From Pedobacter frigidisoli (GTDB lineage Bacteria; Bacteroidota; Bacteroidia; Sphingobacteriales; Sphingobacteriaceae), in NCBI RefSeq assembly GCF_004331675.1, contig NZ_SJSN01000001.1, forward strand, positions 1-64,000: DNA of 64,000 nt, written 5' to 3'. Shown here one piece after another: positions 26,592 through 36,117 of the stretch. Below the pieces are notes generated by a model. It was not told the DNA's origin. It saw nothing but the letters and a program-made list of their open reading frames with translations, and searched no databases. Both the position numbers and the translations under genes were made by a program. Position 1 is the stretch's first letter, and the number at the start of each line of letters is the position of its first letter.

Positions 26592-28997
26592 TTAATTCCT
26601 CAACGGTTTTCCTTTTGTTATTATCGATTGAATTCGCTCCAATGATTTTCTTTCACCTGCAAGCGATAAAAATGCTTCTCTTTCCAAGTCCAATAAATAT
26701 TGTTCGCTTACTTCTGTAGGAGATGATAAATCGCCGCCACACATGACGTAACCTAATTTTTCAGAGATTTTCTTATCGTGTTCAGAAATGAAGTGACCGG
26801 CATACATACTATTTGCACCGGCATAAACAATTCCTAAACCTTGTTTACCCAAAACTTTAATATCTGTTCTTTGAACGGGTTTCGTATAACCAGCATCAGC
26901 TAACTCAATCGCTTTCGCTTTTGCATCAGCTAATAAACGATTGCGGTTCATCGAAATCGAGAATTTATCTTTTTGCAAATAACCCAACTCATAAGCCTCG
27001 TAACCTGAAGTGGAAACTTTTGCCATTCCGATGGTTAAGAAACGATCCTTCAAAGCATTTTGGACAATCTGGTCGTCTTTATATTCGTCAGATGCACGTA
27101 AAGCAAATTCTTTTGTTCCGCCACCACCCGGAATAACGCCAACACCAAACTCAACCAAGCCCATATACGTTTCCGCAGAAAGCTGAACATGGTCGGCATG
27201 TAAACTGAACTCGCAGCCGCCACCCAAAGTTAAATTATGAGGGGCAACTACAACTGGTATTGAAGAATAACGAATGCGCATCGAAGTATTTTGAAACATT
27301 CTAATGGCCATATTCAATTCATCCCATTCCTGCTCAACCGCCATCATGAAAATCATACCCACGTTTGCGCCGGCAGAAAAGTTCGCACCATCATTACCGA
27401 TTACCAACCCGCGGTAATCTTTTTCGGCCATATCAATGGCTTTGTTAATGCCTGAAATTACATCGCCACCAATGGTATTCATTTTGGTATGGAACTCTAC
27501 ATTTAAAATGCCATCACCTAAATCGATAATTGAAACACCAGAATTTTTCCAAAGGGTTTGATTTTCTCGGATGTTATCTAAAATGATAAAATCATCCGTT
27601 CCAGGTAAGGCTTTGTAAGATTTAGTTGGAATGTCGTAATATTTTTTAACGCCCCCCTCCACTTTATAAAATGAAGTGTTTCCAGCATCAAGCATTTCGT
27701 GAACCCAAGCTGCAGCTTTGTTTCCATATTGCTCCATTCCCTCAATCGCTTCTTTCACGCCAACGGCATCCCAAAGTTCAAACGGACCCAATTCCCAACC
27801 GAAACCTGCTCGCATGGCATCATCGATACGATACAATTCGTCAGAAATTTCTGGAATCCTATCAGATACATATTCAAATAATCCAAAAGAAGAATGACGG
27901 AATAACTCGCCTGTTTTATCTTTTCCTTTCGCAAAAATCTTCATGCGTTCGCGAAGATTCTCAATCGGCTTGGTCATTTCTAAAGTGGCCGATTTTATTT
28001 TTTGCTGAGGTTTATATTCTAATGTTTTTAAATCGAGCGCAAGGATTTCTGTTTTACCATCAGCTGTCTTAGTTTTTTTATAGAAACCCTGATTGGTTTT
28101 ATCGCCCAGCCATTTGTTTTCTTCCATTTTTTTAACATACTCCGGAAGTTTAAACAACTCATGCGCTTTATCATCAGGGCAATTATCGTAAAGCCCTTTG
28201 GCAACTTTAATCATGGTATCCAACCCCACCACATCCGAAGTTCGGAAAGTAGCCGACTTTGGTCTGCCCAAAGCTGGGCCGGTAAATTTATCAACTTCTT
28301 CAACAGTTAAATCAAGTTTTTCGACCAAATGTAACAAGGCCATAATTGAATAAACCCCAACGCGATTGGCAATAAATGCCGGTGTATCTTTACATAAAAC
28401 AGTGGTTTTGCCTAAAAATTTATCGCCATAATGCATTAGGAAATCAACGATTTCGGGTTTGGTATGCGGCGTTGGAATTACCTCCAATAATTTTAAATAA
28501 CGTGGCGGATTAAAGAAGTGTGTTCCGCAGAAATGTGCTTTAAAATCTTCACTTCTACCCTCAGCCATTAAATGAATGGGAATCCCCGAAGTGTTGGAAG
28601 TAATTAAAGTTCCGGGCTTGCGAAATTGCTCTACCTGCTCAAAAACCTTTTTCTTGATATCCAGATTCTCGACCACAACTTCAATCACCCAATCAAAACC
28701 GGAGATTTTCGACATATCATCATCGAAGTTTCCGGTCTTAATTTTATTCAATACTTTTTTAGAATAAACAGGCGATGGATTTGTTTTTACAGCAGTTTGC
28801 AAAGCTGTATTTACAATTCGGTTTTTTACCGCGGGTTTATCTAAAGTTAATCCTTTTGCTTGTTCTTCAGGTGTCAGTTCTTTTGGGGCGATATCCAAAA
28901 GCAAAACCTCAACACCAATATTGGCGAAGTGGCATGCAATACGTGAACCCATAATACCCGAGCCTAAAACAGCAACTTTATTAATGCTTCGTTTCAT
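26592..28997 (-). CDS. fadN: 3-hydroxyacyl-CoA dehydrogenase / enoyl-CoA hydratase
   Basis: This 801-residue bifunctional enzyme performs the hydration and NAD-dependent oxidation steps of beta-oxidation. The order is that of Bacillus FadN: the dehydrogenase first (Rossmann motif VAVLGSGIMGSRIA; HFFNPPRYLKLLEVIP; NRVGVYS), the hydratase near the C-terminus (NFSAGANVGMI oxyanion-type motif, GGGCEFSLHADHVQLSAET, GVIPGGGGTKE). E. coli FadB has the reverse order. It is the second gene of the operon after marR and before the thiolase, with which it would form the trifunctional set. Confidence 0.94.
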   Translation of the reverse strand: MKRSINKVAVLGSGIMGSRIACHFANIGVEVLLLDIAPKELTPEEQAKGLTLDKPAVKNRIVNTALQTAVKTNPSPVYSKKVLNKIKTGNFDDDMSKISGFDWVIEVVVENLDIKKKVFEQVEQFRKPGTLITSNTSGIPIHLMAEGRSEDFKAHFCGTHFFNPPRYLKLLEVIPTPHTKPEIVDFLMHYGDKFLGKTTVLCKDTPAFIANRVGVYSIMALLHLVEKLDLTVEEVDKFTGPALGRPKSATFRTSDVVGLDTMIKVAKGLYDNCPDDKAHELFKLPEYVKKMEENKWLGDKTNQGFYKKTKTADGKTEILALDLKTLEYKPQQKIKSATLEMTKPIENLRERMKIFAKGKDKTGELFRHSSFGLFEYVSDRIPEISDELYRIDDAMRAGFGWELGPFELWDAVGVKEAIEGMEQYGNKAAAWVHEMLDAGNTSFYKVEGGVKKYYDIPTKSYKALPGTDDFIILDNIRENQTLWKNSGVSIIDLGDGILNVEFHTKMNTIGGDVISGINKAIDMAEKDYRGLVIGNDGANFSAGANVGMIFMMAVEQEWDELNMAIRMFQNTSMRIRYSSIPVVVAPHNLTLGGGCEFSLHADHVQLSAETYMGLVEFGVGVIPGGGGTKEFALRASDEYKDDQIVQNALKDRFLTIGMAKVSTSGYEAYELGYLQKDKFSISMNRNRLLADAKAKAIELADAGYTKPVQRTDIKVLGKQGLGIVYAGANSMYAGHFISEHDKKISEKLGYVMCGGDLSSPTEVSEQYLLDLEREAFLSLAGERKSLERIQSIITKGKPLRN

Positions 28998-29095
28998 CAG
29001 TCTTTATTTATTTTTCTTTTGGTCTGATGGAACCTGCTTCAAAACCTGAGCCCGTTTGTAAACTCATGCAAAGCAGGTTTCATTACAAAATATAT

Positions 29096-29530
29096 TTAAT
29101 CAACAGTGTATGCTACCGTAATATCATTTAGTTTTATCAATAGATTGATGAATGTCTCTTTTTCCTTTTTCGAGAAATGTTCGTCTAAATATTCATTGAA
29201 TTTGCGAACAACACCTTTGGCCAAGTGTTTCTTCTCTTTGCCGAAATCAGTTAGAAAAACCTTTACAGAACGTTTATCACCTATGGAAGTTTCGCGATAT
29301 ATTAGATTGGCTTCCTCCATGTTGTTTAACATGCGAGATAAGCTTGTGGCTTTAACACCTAATAAGGCTGCAAGATTTGAAACAGCGGTACCCTCAACAT
29401 CATCAATATTAATTAGCATGTAACCAATTGCCTGTGTAATACCAAAGCTCGATGCCATTTGGTTATACTTATTGAACATGTTTTGCCAGGCAAACTTAAC
29501 GTGGTAATCTAATGTTTGTTGTTGCTTCAT
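29096..29530 (-). CDS. MarR-family transcriptional regulator
   Basis: The 144-residue winged-helix protein starts at MKQQQTLDYHVKF (29530); ten upstream codons are unlikely. The DNA-binding core is NLAALLGVKATSLSRMLNNMEEANLIYRE, with the wing SIGDKRSVKVFLTDFGKE. It is the first gene of the fatty-acid oxidation operon, so the likely role is repression of that operon, relieved by an acyl-CoA or fatty acid; that is inferred from position. About 100 bases separate it from fadN. Confidence 0.9.
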   Translation of the reverse strand: MKQQQTLDYHVKFAWQNMFNKYNQMASSFGITQAIGYMLINIDDVEGTAVSNLAALLGVKATSLSRMLNNMEEANLIYRETSIGDKRSVKVFLTDFGKEKKHLAKGVVRKFNEYLDEHFSKKEKETFINLLIKLNDITVAYTVD

Positions 29531-29613
29531 TTGGTTAATTTTATTATGCTTGCATAACAAAGCTAATGAATGTATTTTGTTATTGCAAGTAGAAATTAAA
29601 TATTTTTTGTCAC

Positions 29614-29644
29614 AAAAAAGCGCTCAGATTTGCATTTGAACGCC
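29614..29644 (-). terminator. Probable terminator after ggt
   Basis: On the minus strand GGCGTTCA and TGAGCGC pair (one G-T) around a ten-base loop, followed by TTTTTT. It lies 20 bases after the ggt stop. Confidence 0.55.
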
Positions 29645-29663
29645 TTGTATAAATAGAGATTAT

Positions 29664-31385
29664 CTAATAACCAACCGCCACATCATCCCCGCGAGGATCG
29701 GCACCGCCTTGGTAGGTACCCCATTTAGTTCTTAAAATAGCATCAACTCTACCGATCGGGCCACGAATCAGAATTTTATAACCTTTTGCCTTCAGTTTTT
29801 CTATTGATAAACTATCCATGGCATCCTTTTCTAAATAAACTTCATCTGGTAACCATTGATGGTGAAATTTCTTGGCCGCAACTGCTTTTTGCATCGACAT
29901 ATCGAAATCAATTACATTAATAATTGTTTGGAAAACAGACGTGATAATTGTTGAACCTCCAGGCGTACCGACAACCATGAAAAGTTTGCCGTCTTTTTCT
30001 ACAATACTTGGAGTCATCGAGCTGAGCATTCTCTTATTTGGCGCAATGGCATTTGCCTCGCCACCAACTAAACCGTACATATTTGGAGCGCCGGGTTTTA
30101 CTGAAAAATCGTCCATTTCATTATTGAGGAGAAATCCAGCGCCTTTTACTGCGACTAAAGATCCATAAGAACCATTAAGGGTTGTGGTTATAGAAACGGC
30201 ATTTTCATCATGATCTACAATAGAAAAGTGCGTAGTTTCTTCATGTTCAGATCCTTTTATCTCACCAGCTAAAACTGAACTGCTTGGTGTTGCGGCATTC
30301 CAGTTAAAGTTCGCCATGCGGCTTTTATTATATTCTGCTTTTAATAAACCTACTTGTGGAACAGCATAAAAATCAGGATCGCCTAAATGCGTAGCACGAT
30401 CCGCATAAACTCTACGTTCTGCCTCAACAATCAACTGAACTGTAGAATCCGAATTGAAACCCCATTTTTTTAATGGATATGGCTCAACAGATTGAAGTAA
30501 CTGAATCAAAGCAATTCCTCCGCTAGATGTTGGCGGCATGGTAATGATTTTATAACCTCTGTACATTCCAGTAATCGGCTTACGCCACGCCGAATGATAA
30601 TTTTTTAAATCTTCTTTTGTGATAAGGCCCTTACCTCTTTGCATTTCAGCAACAACTGAATCGGCAACTGCACCCTCGTAAAACCCAGCTCTTCCTTTTT
30701 CTTGAATTAATTTTAATGTATTTGCCAACTCTTTTTGAACCAATAAATCGCTTTCTTTCCAAGGGCTTTCGAGGTTTACAAACGCCGTTCCGTTGGGATT
30801 AAAATCCATTAGGTTACGGTGCAAGCCATTTAATTCTGCCGCTTGGCGTTTGGTAATCTTGAAACCATTCGCAGCCAAATCGATAGCAGGCTGAACAACT
30901 TCTGCCCAAGACAGCTTGCCGTATTTTTTGTGCGCCTCCACCATTCCATCTACAGAACCCGGAACGCCCGAAGCCAGATGGCCATACAAACTTTTATCAA
31001 CTATTGGGTTACCTGCCGAATCCAAATACATATCTCTAGATGCTCCAGAAGCTGCCTTTTCCCTAAAATCTAAGGTATTAATTTCTCCACTTGCTGAGCG
31101 ATAAACCATGAAACCACCGCCACCAATATTACCAGCATTAGGATAAACCACGGCCAAAGCAAACTGAACTGCAACTGCTGCATCTACCGCATTACCGCCT
31201 TTTTTTAAAATCTCGACTCCAACGTGAGAGGCCTCTGGATGTGCCGAAACTACCATGCCATTTTCATATTCGCCGCTGTTGTTTTTACCTAATTGCCCGC
31301 TAGCGCAACTAGAAATAATAATAATTACAGCAAGTATTACCGATGTGATTTTAAAATTATTGAGGGGCTTTGTAGTTTTCTGCAT
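29664..31385 (-). CDS. ggt: Gamma-glutamyltransferase
   Basis: The 573-residue Ntn-hydrolase cleaves gamma-glutamyl bonds, as in periplasmic glutathione breakdown. A lipoprotein-type signal (VILAVIIIISSC, Cys at about 27) places it on a membrane. The autocatalytic Thr is in HEETTHFSIVD (about residue 380), where the precursor splits into large and small subunits. The small-subunit blocks NGSYGSLVAVKGAGFLLNNE and GTPGGSTIITSV are intact. The start overlaps the 3' end of the acyl-CoA ligase gene by 29 bases, so the two are co-transcribed, although their functions are not obviously linked. Confidence 0.95.
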   Translation of the reverse strand: MQKTTKPLNNFKITSVILAVIIIISSCASGQLGKNNSGEYENGMVVSAHPEASHVGVEILKKGGNAVDAAVAVQFALAVVYPNAGNIGGGGFMVYRSASGEINTLDFREKAASGASRDMYLDSAGNPIVDKSLYGHLASGVPGSVDGMVEAHKKYGKLSWAEVVQPAIDLAANGFKITKRQAAELNGLHRNLMDFNPNGTAFVNLESPWKESDLLVQKELANTLKLIQEKGRAGFYEGAVADSVVAEMQRGKGLITKEDLKNYHSAWRKPITGMYRGYKIITMPPTSSGGIALIQLLQSVEPYPLKKWGFNSDSTVQLIVEAERRVYADRATHLGDPDFYAVPQVGLLKAEYNKSRMANFNWNAATPSSSVLAGEIKGSEHEETTHFSIVDHDENAVSITTTLNGSYGSLVAVKGAGFLLNNEMDDFSVKPGAPNMYGLVGGEANAIAPNKRMLSSMTPSIVEKDGKLFMVVGTPGGSTIITSVFQTIINVIDFDMSMQKAVAAKKFHHQWLPDEVYLEKDAMDSLSIEKLKAKGYKILIRGPIGRVDAILRTKWGTYQGGADPRGDDVAVGY

Positions 31386-33132
31386 CTTTATATACTTTTT
31401 CGATAACTGCGTTGTTTTTCTCGGTGATTACTTTTCTTTTCAGGCTTAATTTTGGTGTTAACTCACCGCCATCTATACTCCATTCTTTTGGCAACAAGGC
31501 AAATCGCTTAACCTGTTCCCATTTACCAAAGCCCACATTTGCCGCTTCTATCACTTCGTTGTATTTGGTTAAAACCTGCTCATTTTTAATAATTTCCTCG
31601 TTACTGGTAAATGGAATTCCTTTTCGTCCTGCCCAAGTTTTTAAAGTTTCGAAGTTTGGAACAATTAAGGCCGATGGGAACTTCTTATTTTCCCCTAAAA
31701 CCATAATCTGTTCGATAAAAATGGATTCCTTGTATTTATTTTCTAACATCTGCGGAGCAATATATTTACCTCCAGCAGTTTTAAACATTTCCTTTTTACG
31801 ATCGGTAATTCGTAGATACTTTCCATCGACCAATTCGCCAATATCGCCAGTGTGGAACCAACCGTCATTATCAATTGCTTCCTCCGTTAAATCTGGTCGG
31901 TTGTAATAGCCTTTCATCACTTGGTGACCACGGGTAAGCACTTCCCCATCTTGTGCAATTTTAACCTCAACACCTTTAATCACTTCCCCAACCGAACCAA
32001 ACATGGTACCGCCAAAATGATTCACAGTAATTACTGGTGAGGTTTCGGTTAAACCATATCCCTCAAAAACAGGCATGCCTGCCGCCCAAAAAATCCTTGC
32101 CAAACGCGGATTTAAAGCCGCTCCACCCGATACGATTACCACAATTTCTCCACCCAGCGCTTCTTGCCATTTTTTGAAAACCAACTTTCGGGCAATACTC
32201 AATTTGAAATTATACCAAGCTCCTGCATCAATAGTGTATTTTTCTGCCAAGGCCACCGACCAAAAAAATATGCCTTTTTTAACACCCCTTAACGATTTCC
32301 CTTTCTCCATAATCTTATCATAAACTTTTTCTAAAAGCCTAGGAACTGTCGAAAATGCATTCGGTTTAACCTGTTGAATATCGGCAACGATTGTATCCAT
32401 GCTTTCGGCGTAATAAACTGCTGTGTGATTAAAGAGGTACAGATAAATAATCATGCGCTCAAAAATGTGCGAAAGCGGCAAAAAGCTTAATCCTTTCTTT
32501 ACACCATCGGGCATTACCACTGCAGAATTAACAAAATTTGCAACAAGATTATGATGCGTTAACATTACACCTTTTGGTGTTCCTGTTGTACCTGAAGTAT
32601 AAATTAAAGTAAGGATATCCTCTGGTGCTACTTTCGATCGGTAATCATCAAGGTTAACATCAGTACTCTCATGACCGGCTTTGATGAGTGTTTCCCAGCA
32701 ATCAACACCCTCAATATTGTTAAAACTGTAAATTTTAATAGCTGGATTTACAGCATCTACACAAGGTTTTACTTTTTTATAAAGATCTTCATCAGCAATA
32801 AAGATGATTGATATTTCCGCATCCTTTAATATGAACTGAATATCGTGCTCGGCTAAAGTTGGATATAGAGGGATTTGATAAGCGCCAATTTGGTTGGCTG
32901 CAAAATCGGCAATATTCCATTCGGGCCTGTTGTGAGACATTACAGCAACTCTGCCTCCTTTCCCAATCCCTTTTGCAATTAAACCATGGCTCAAATTATC
33001 TACAGTTGCACAAAATTCTGCTGTGCTGTAGTTAACCCATTTGCCATTAATTTTTCCGCTGATAAACTCTTGCTTTGGATTTTCTAGGCTATATCTTAAA
33101 AGATCAAAAACCCTTGTAATTTCTGCAGCCAT
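31357..33132 (-). CDS. Long-chain fatty acid--CoA ligase
   Basis: The 591-residue AMP-forming enzyme activates fatty acids. The signatures are the P-loop-like LIYTSGTTGTPKGVMLTHHNL, FLPLSHIFERM, the EGYGLTETSPV block and YLRITDRKKEMFKTAGGKYIAP with the catalytic Lys region near the C-terminus. Architecture and length fit long-chain acyl-CoA synthetases of the FadD15 type. It would supply acyl-CoA to the beta-oxidation operon just to the left, although it is in a separate transcription unit with ggt. Confidence 0.94.
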   Translation of the reverse strand: MAAEITRVFDLLRYSLENPKQEFISGKINGKWVNYSTAEFCATVDNLSHGLIAKGIGKGGRVAVMSHNRPEWNIADFAANQIGAYQIPLYPTLAEHDIQFILKDAEISIIFIADEDLYKKVKPCVDAVNPAIKIYSFNNIEGVDCWETLIKAGHESTDVNLDDYRSKVAPEDILTLIYTSGTTGTPKGVMLTHHNLVANFVNSAVVMPDGVKKGLSFLPLSHIFERMIIYLYLFNHTAVYYAESMDTIVADIQQVKPNAFSTVPRLLEKVYDKIMEKGKSLRGVKKGIFFWSVALAEKYTIDAGAWYNFKLSIARKLVFKKWQEALGGEIVVIVSGGAALNPRLARIFWAAGMPVFEGYGLTETSPVITVNHFGGTMFGSVGEVIKGVEVKIAQDGEVLTRGHQVMKGYYNRPDLTEEAIDNDGWFHTGDIGELVDGKYLRITDRKKEMFKTAGGKYIAPQMLENKYKESIFIEQIMVLGENKKFPSALIVPNFETLKTWAGRKGIPFTSNEEIIKNEQVLTKYNEVIEAANVGFGKWEQVKRFALLPKEWSIDGGELTPKLSLKRKVITEKNNAVIEKVYKDAENYKAPQ

Positions 33133-33398
33133 ATATTTTAATATTATTTGGTTAAGTTAAAAAATCAAACATAAAGTTGTGTTAACCATTATGTTTTATT
33201 AATCAAAAAATTTTGCTCGAATAAAGAATACCAAATTTTCTTCTGGTGTAAATTATTGGAATAAACTTAGCAATAACATTATTACTATGCAAGCATTGTT
33301 TTTTATAACTATAAGATTTTTACCAAAAAAACATAAACGGCACTAAAGTTGATAAGGAGATAATAATTTTAAAAAAACATTTATTTATAAAATCAATT

Positions 33399-33872
33399 AT
33401 GAGAAAATTATTTACAATTTTAGGATGCATTGCACTGTTTGCTATTGCTACAACGAGTGTTAAAGCACAAAATTACAAAAATGCTATTGGTGGTCGCTTC
33501 GGAACTGCAAACGGTATAAGTTTTAAAACTGGCCTAAACAAAGGTGCCATGCTTGAACTAATTGGTAACTTTAGAAGTAACAAGGGAATTGATTATTTAA
33601 GATTAACTGGATTATATGAAATTTATAACCCAATTAATGGAGCTGAAGGCTTAACTTGGTATTATGGTGGTGGTGGTACTATCGGATCTTACAAAATTAA
33701 AGGTTACGATAGTGATGTTTATTTAGGATTGAATGGAGTTTTAGGTTTAGATTATAAATTTAAAGGTGCTCCAATTAACCTTTCTTTAGACTGGGTTCCA
33801 ACTTTACAGTTAACTCCTGATACAGATTTTTACAGTGGCGACGTTGGTTTAGGCGTACGTTTTACATTCTAA
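33399..33872 (+). CDS. Small outer-membrane beta-barrel protein
   Basis: This 157-residue protein has a signal peptide ending VKAQ (about 24). The rest is alternating beta-strand sequence rich in Gly and Tyr (YYGGGGTIGSYKIKGY, VYLGLNGVLGLDYKF) and ends in Phe (GLGVRFTF), as expected for a small eight-stranded outer-membrane barrel. It stands alone and is followed by a strong bidirectional terminator. I do not assign a function. A purine-rich AAGGAGAT stretch lies about 45 bases before the start, too far to be a ribosome-binding site. Confidence 0.8.
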   Translation: MRKLFTILGCIALFAIATTSVKAQNYKNAIGGRFGTANGISFKTGLNKGAMLELIGNFRSNKGIDYLRLTGLYEIYNPINGAEGLTWYYGGGGTIGSYKIKGYDSDVYLGLNGVLGLDYKFKGAPINLSLDWVPTLQLTPDTDFYSGDVGLGVRFTF

Positions 33873-33882
33873 GCTTTTGTAA

Positions 33883-33926
33883 GAAAAAAAATCCCGTGAG
33901 ATTAATTTCTCACGGGATTTTTTTTG
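33883..33926. terminator. Bidirectional intrinsic terminator
   Basis: AAAAAAAATCCCGTGAG and CTCACGGGATTTTTTTT form a perfect stem with the loop ATTAATTT. It serves the barrel gene on plus and the M61 peptidase gene on minus. Confidence 0.93.
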
Positions 33927-33949
33927 ACTTAAGATTCAGTACTTCATTC

Positions 33950-35782
33950 TTATTTCCCCGACCATTTTGCAAATACGGCTTTCTGAGCCGGAGTTGCATT
34001 TTCGTTAATCGTTGCTTTTAAACGAACACTTGGGTTTTCTTTCAAGGTTAAAGAAATTTCTTTATCCAAACCATCACGTTTTACTTTCAACTTCAAAACA
34101 TCGCCAATATTTTTCTTCGACACAACTGGTAAGGCTTCTAAACTTAGCATTGGGCTTTTTAATCTTATATTAGTAAGCGCATCGTTTACCGTAACATCAT
34201 CTAAAGAGATAATTTCATCGTTAACATTTAAACCTGCAGCCCACGCCGCAGAATTTCTAGTAATTGAAGTTACCGCAATCGTACCGTTATTGGTTAATTG
34301 ACCGCTAGCACCGCTTACTGGTTTACCTGGCGTTGCATTTTCTGATGTTACATCTACTCCGGCGTATCCAAAATATTTTACATATTCGGCATCATCAACA
34401 CCGTTAACATATTTAGCCCAGAAGTTAGTAAAACTGATTCCTGAAACTTTTTCTACCATTGCCTTAAATTCAGCATCGGTATAACCACGTTTTAGGGTTT
34501 TGCATTGTAAATACATGGCTTTCATTACATCATCCAAACTTTTGGCGCCTTTTGTAGCATTGATGATTTCCAGATCCATTAAAATTCCAATTACTTCACC
34601 CTTGCTGTAATAAGAAATAGAATTGTTTTTCGAATTTTCATTCGGGCGATAACCGATAATCCAAGCATCGTAACTTGAAGAAGCAGCAGATTGGTATTTT
34701 GCCCCTGGAATATTTAATACCGTTCCAACTGCGCCAGCAAGATCGCTTACGAAACCATTTGCATCAACAAAACCTGCCCTATGCATATATTTGTTTTCGT
34801 AATATGAAGTAAATCCCTCAGCAATCCATAAATTGGTGGTGTAGTTTTCGTTGTCGTAATCGAATGGACCTAATGCCACCGGACGTAATCGCTTAACGTT
34901 CCATAAGTGATGATATTCGTGAGCAACCAATGCTAAAAAGCCCTTATAACCAGCTTCTGTATTATATGCATTTCTTGTTGCACCTAAAGTTGTAGAGTTT
35001 AAATGCTCTAAACCACCGCCGCCTCTTAAAAAGTTATGAACGATGAAAACATAATGTTTATTAGGATTTTCGCCATAAACTTTTGTTGGTTCTTCAACAA
35101 TCTTCGCCATATCTACCTTTAGCTTCTCCTTATCGTAGTTACCACCACCATACATGGCAACTTCATGGCGAACGCCCGCAGCCATGAATTCGAACACATC
35201 CTGGTTACCTACCTCAATCGGGCTATCGTACAAAATATCAAAATCGGTAGCCTTGTAGGTAAATTGTTGACCAGCAACTGGCTCTAAACCTGTAGATACT
35301 TTAGTCCAAGTATTAAAGGGAATGATTTTTACAGTGCTTGGCGATTTAATCAATCCATCAGGATGCATAAAAATTCCTGTTGGCGATAAGAAAGCGTGAG
35401 TTTCATCGATAAAGGGTGTACGTACCGAGATTTCGAACGCATACACACGGTAATTAATTTTAATATTTGCTGCCTTAGCTGAAAATATTCGCCAGGTATT
35501 TTTTCTTACTTTTTCTACCTTAACCGTTTTACCACCAGCAGTTGCCTTAAATTCTTCAACACTTTTTTCAAATTCGCGAACCAAATAAGAACCTGGTGTC
35601 CACACTGGCATTTTAACATCTACATAATCTTTTACTAGGCCAGAAATATTCATCTGAACCTCAGCATAATGTGCCTGCGGTTCTTTAAAGGAAACCTCAA
35701 AGCCAATTTTTACTTGCGCCTTCGCTGCCATAATACACGTTAGTAATAAAACTAAACTTAAAATTGATTTTTTAATAAACAT
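33950..35782 (-). CDS. M61-family metallopeptidase with PDZ domain
   Basis: The 610-residue exported peptidase starts at MFIKKSILSLV (35782), directly giving a signal peptide ending AKAQ; the seven codons upstream would spoil it. The catalytic zinc motif is HEYHHLWNVKRLRP (about residue 288), with the third ligand Glu in AEGFTSYYENK. An N-terminal beta domain (about 25-190) and a C-terminal PDZ domain (about 490-575; NDEIISLDDV) complete the glycyl-aminopeptidase-like M61 layout. It acts in the periplasm or at the surface. It is monocistronic and shares the bidirectional terminator. Confidence 0.92.
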   Translation of the reverse strand: MFIKKSILSLVLLLTCIMAAKAQVKIGFEVSFKEPQAHYAEVQMNISGLVKDYVDVKMPVWTPGSYLVREFEKSVEEFKATAGGKTVKVEKVRKNTWRIFSAKAANIKINYRVYAFEISVRTPFIDETHAFLSPTGIFMHPDGLIKSPSTVKIIPFNTWTKVSTGLEPVAGQQFTYKATDFDILYDSPIEVGNQDVFEFMAAGVRHEVAMYGGGNYDKEKLKVDMAKIVEEPTKVYGENPNKHYVFIVHNFLRGGGGLEHLNSTTLGATRNAYNTEAGYKGFLALVAHEYHHLWNVKRLRPVALGPFDYDNENYTTNLWIAEGFTSYYENKYMHRAGFVDANGFVSDLAGAVGTVLNIPGAKYQSAASSSYDAWIIGYRPNENSKNNSISYYSKGEVIGILMDLEIINATKGAKSLDDVMKAMYLQCKTLKRGYTDAEFKAMVEKVSGISFTNFWAKYVNGVDDAEYVKYFGYAGVDVTSENATPGKPVSGASGQLTNNGTIAVTSITRNSAAWAAGLNVNDEIISLDDVTVNDALTNIRLKSPMLSLEALPVVSKKNIGDVLKLKVKRDGLDKEISLTLKENPSVRLKATINENATPAQKAVFAKWSGK

Positions 35783-36117
35783 ATTGAATGTGTTTTGCCA
35801 CAAATTTATATTTAATGATGATGATTTTGAATTTTAAGGAAAAATTAGTCGGAGGTCAGGAGACCGAAGTCGGTAGATTTTGTTCCAAAAGCTGAAATTA
35901 CTACGCTCATGATTTATACAAATGCGCATTTGAAAACCTTAAAAGCCATTTTGCTATTTCCAGTGCAGACTCAAGACTCTTAAGTAAAGGCTCGCGACCT
36001 ACTAAGTAACATCCTTAATACAACAAATTTAGGACTAAACTATTTGAATATTTTTACGCTCTATTTGGAACATTACGCTCATTTTAATGTTCGGAATAGC
36101 ACGACACAAATATAAAC
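35783..36117. other. Gap before efflux operon
   Basis: No gene is visible. The sequence is diverged intergenic text with an inverted repeat close to the efflux operon start; no regulator gene accompanies the operon. Confidence 0.5.
36068..36092. promoter_or_regulatory. Inverted repeat before efflux operon, possible operator
   Basis: GAACATTA (36068-36075) and TAATGTTC (36085-36092) are perfect complements with a nine-base spacer, ending 25 bases before the MFP start codon. Position suggests an operator or a 5' UTR hairpin; the binding protein is unknown. Confidence 0.4.
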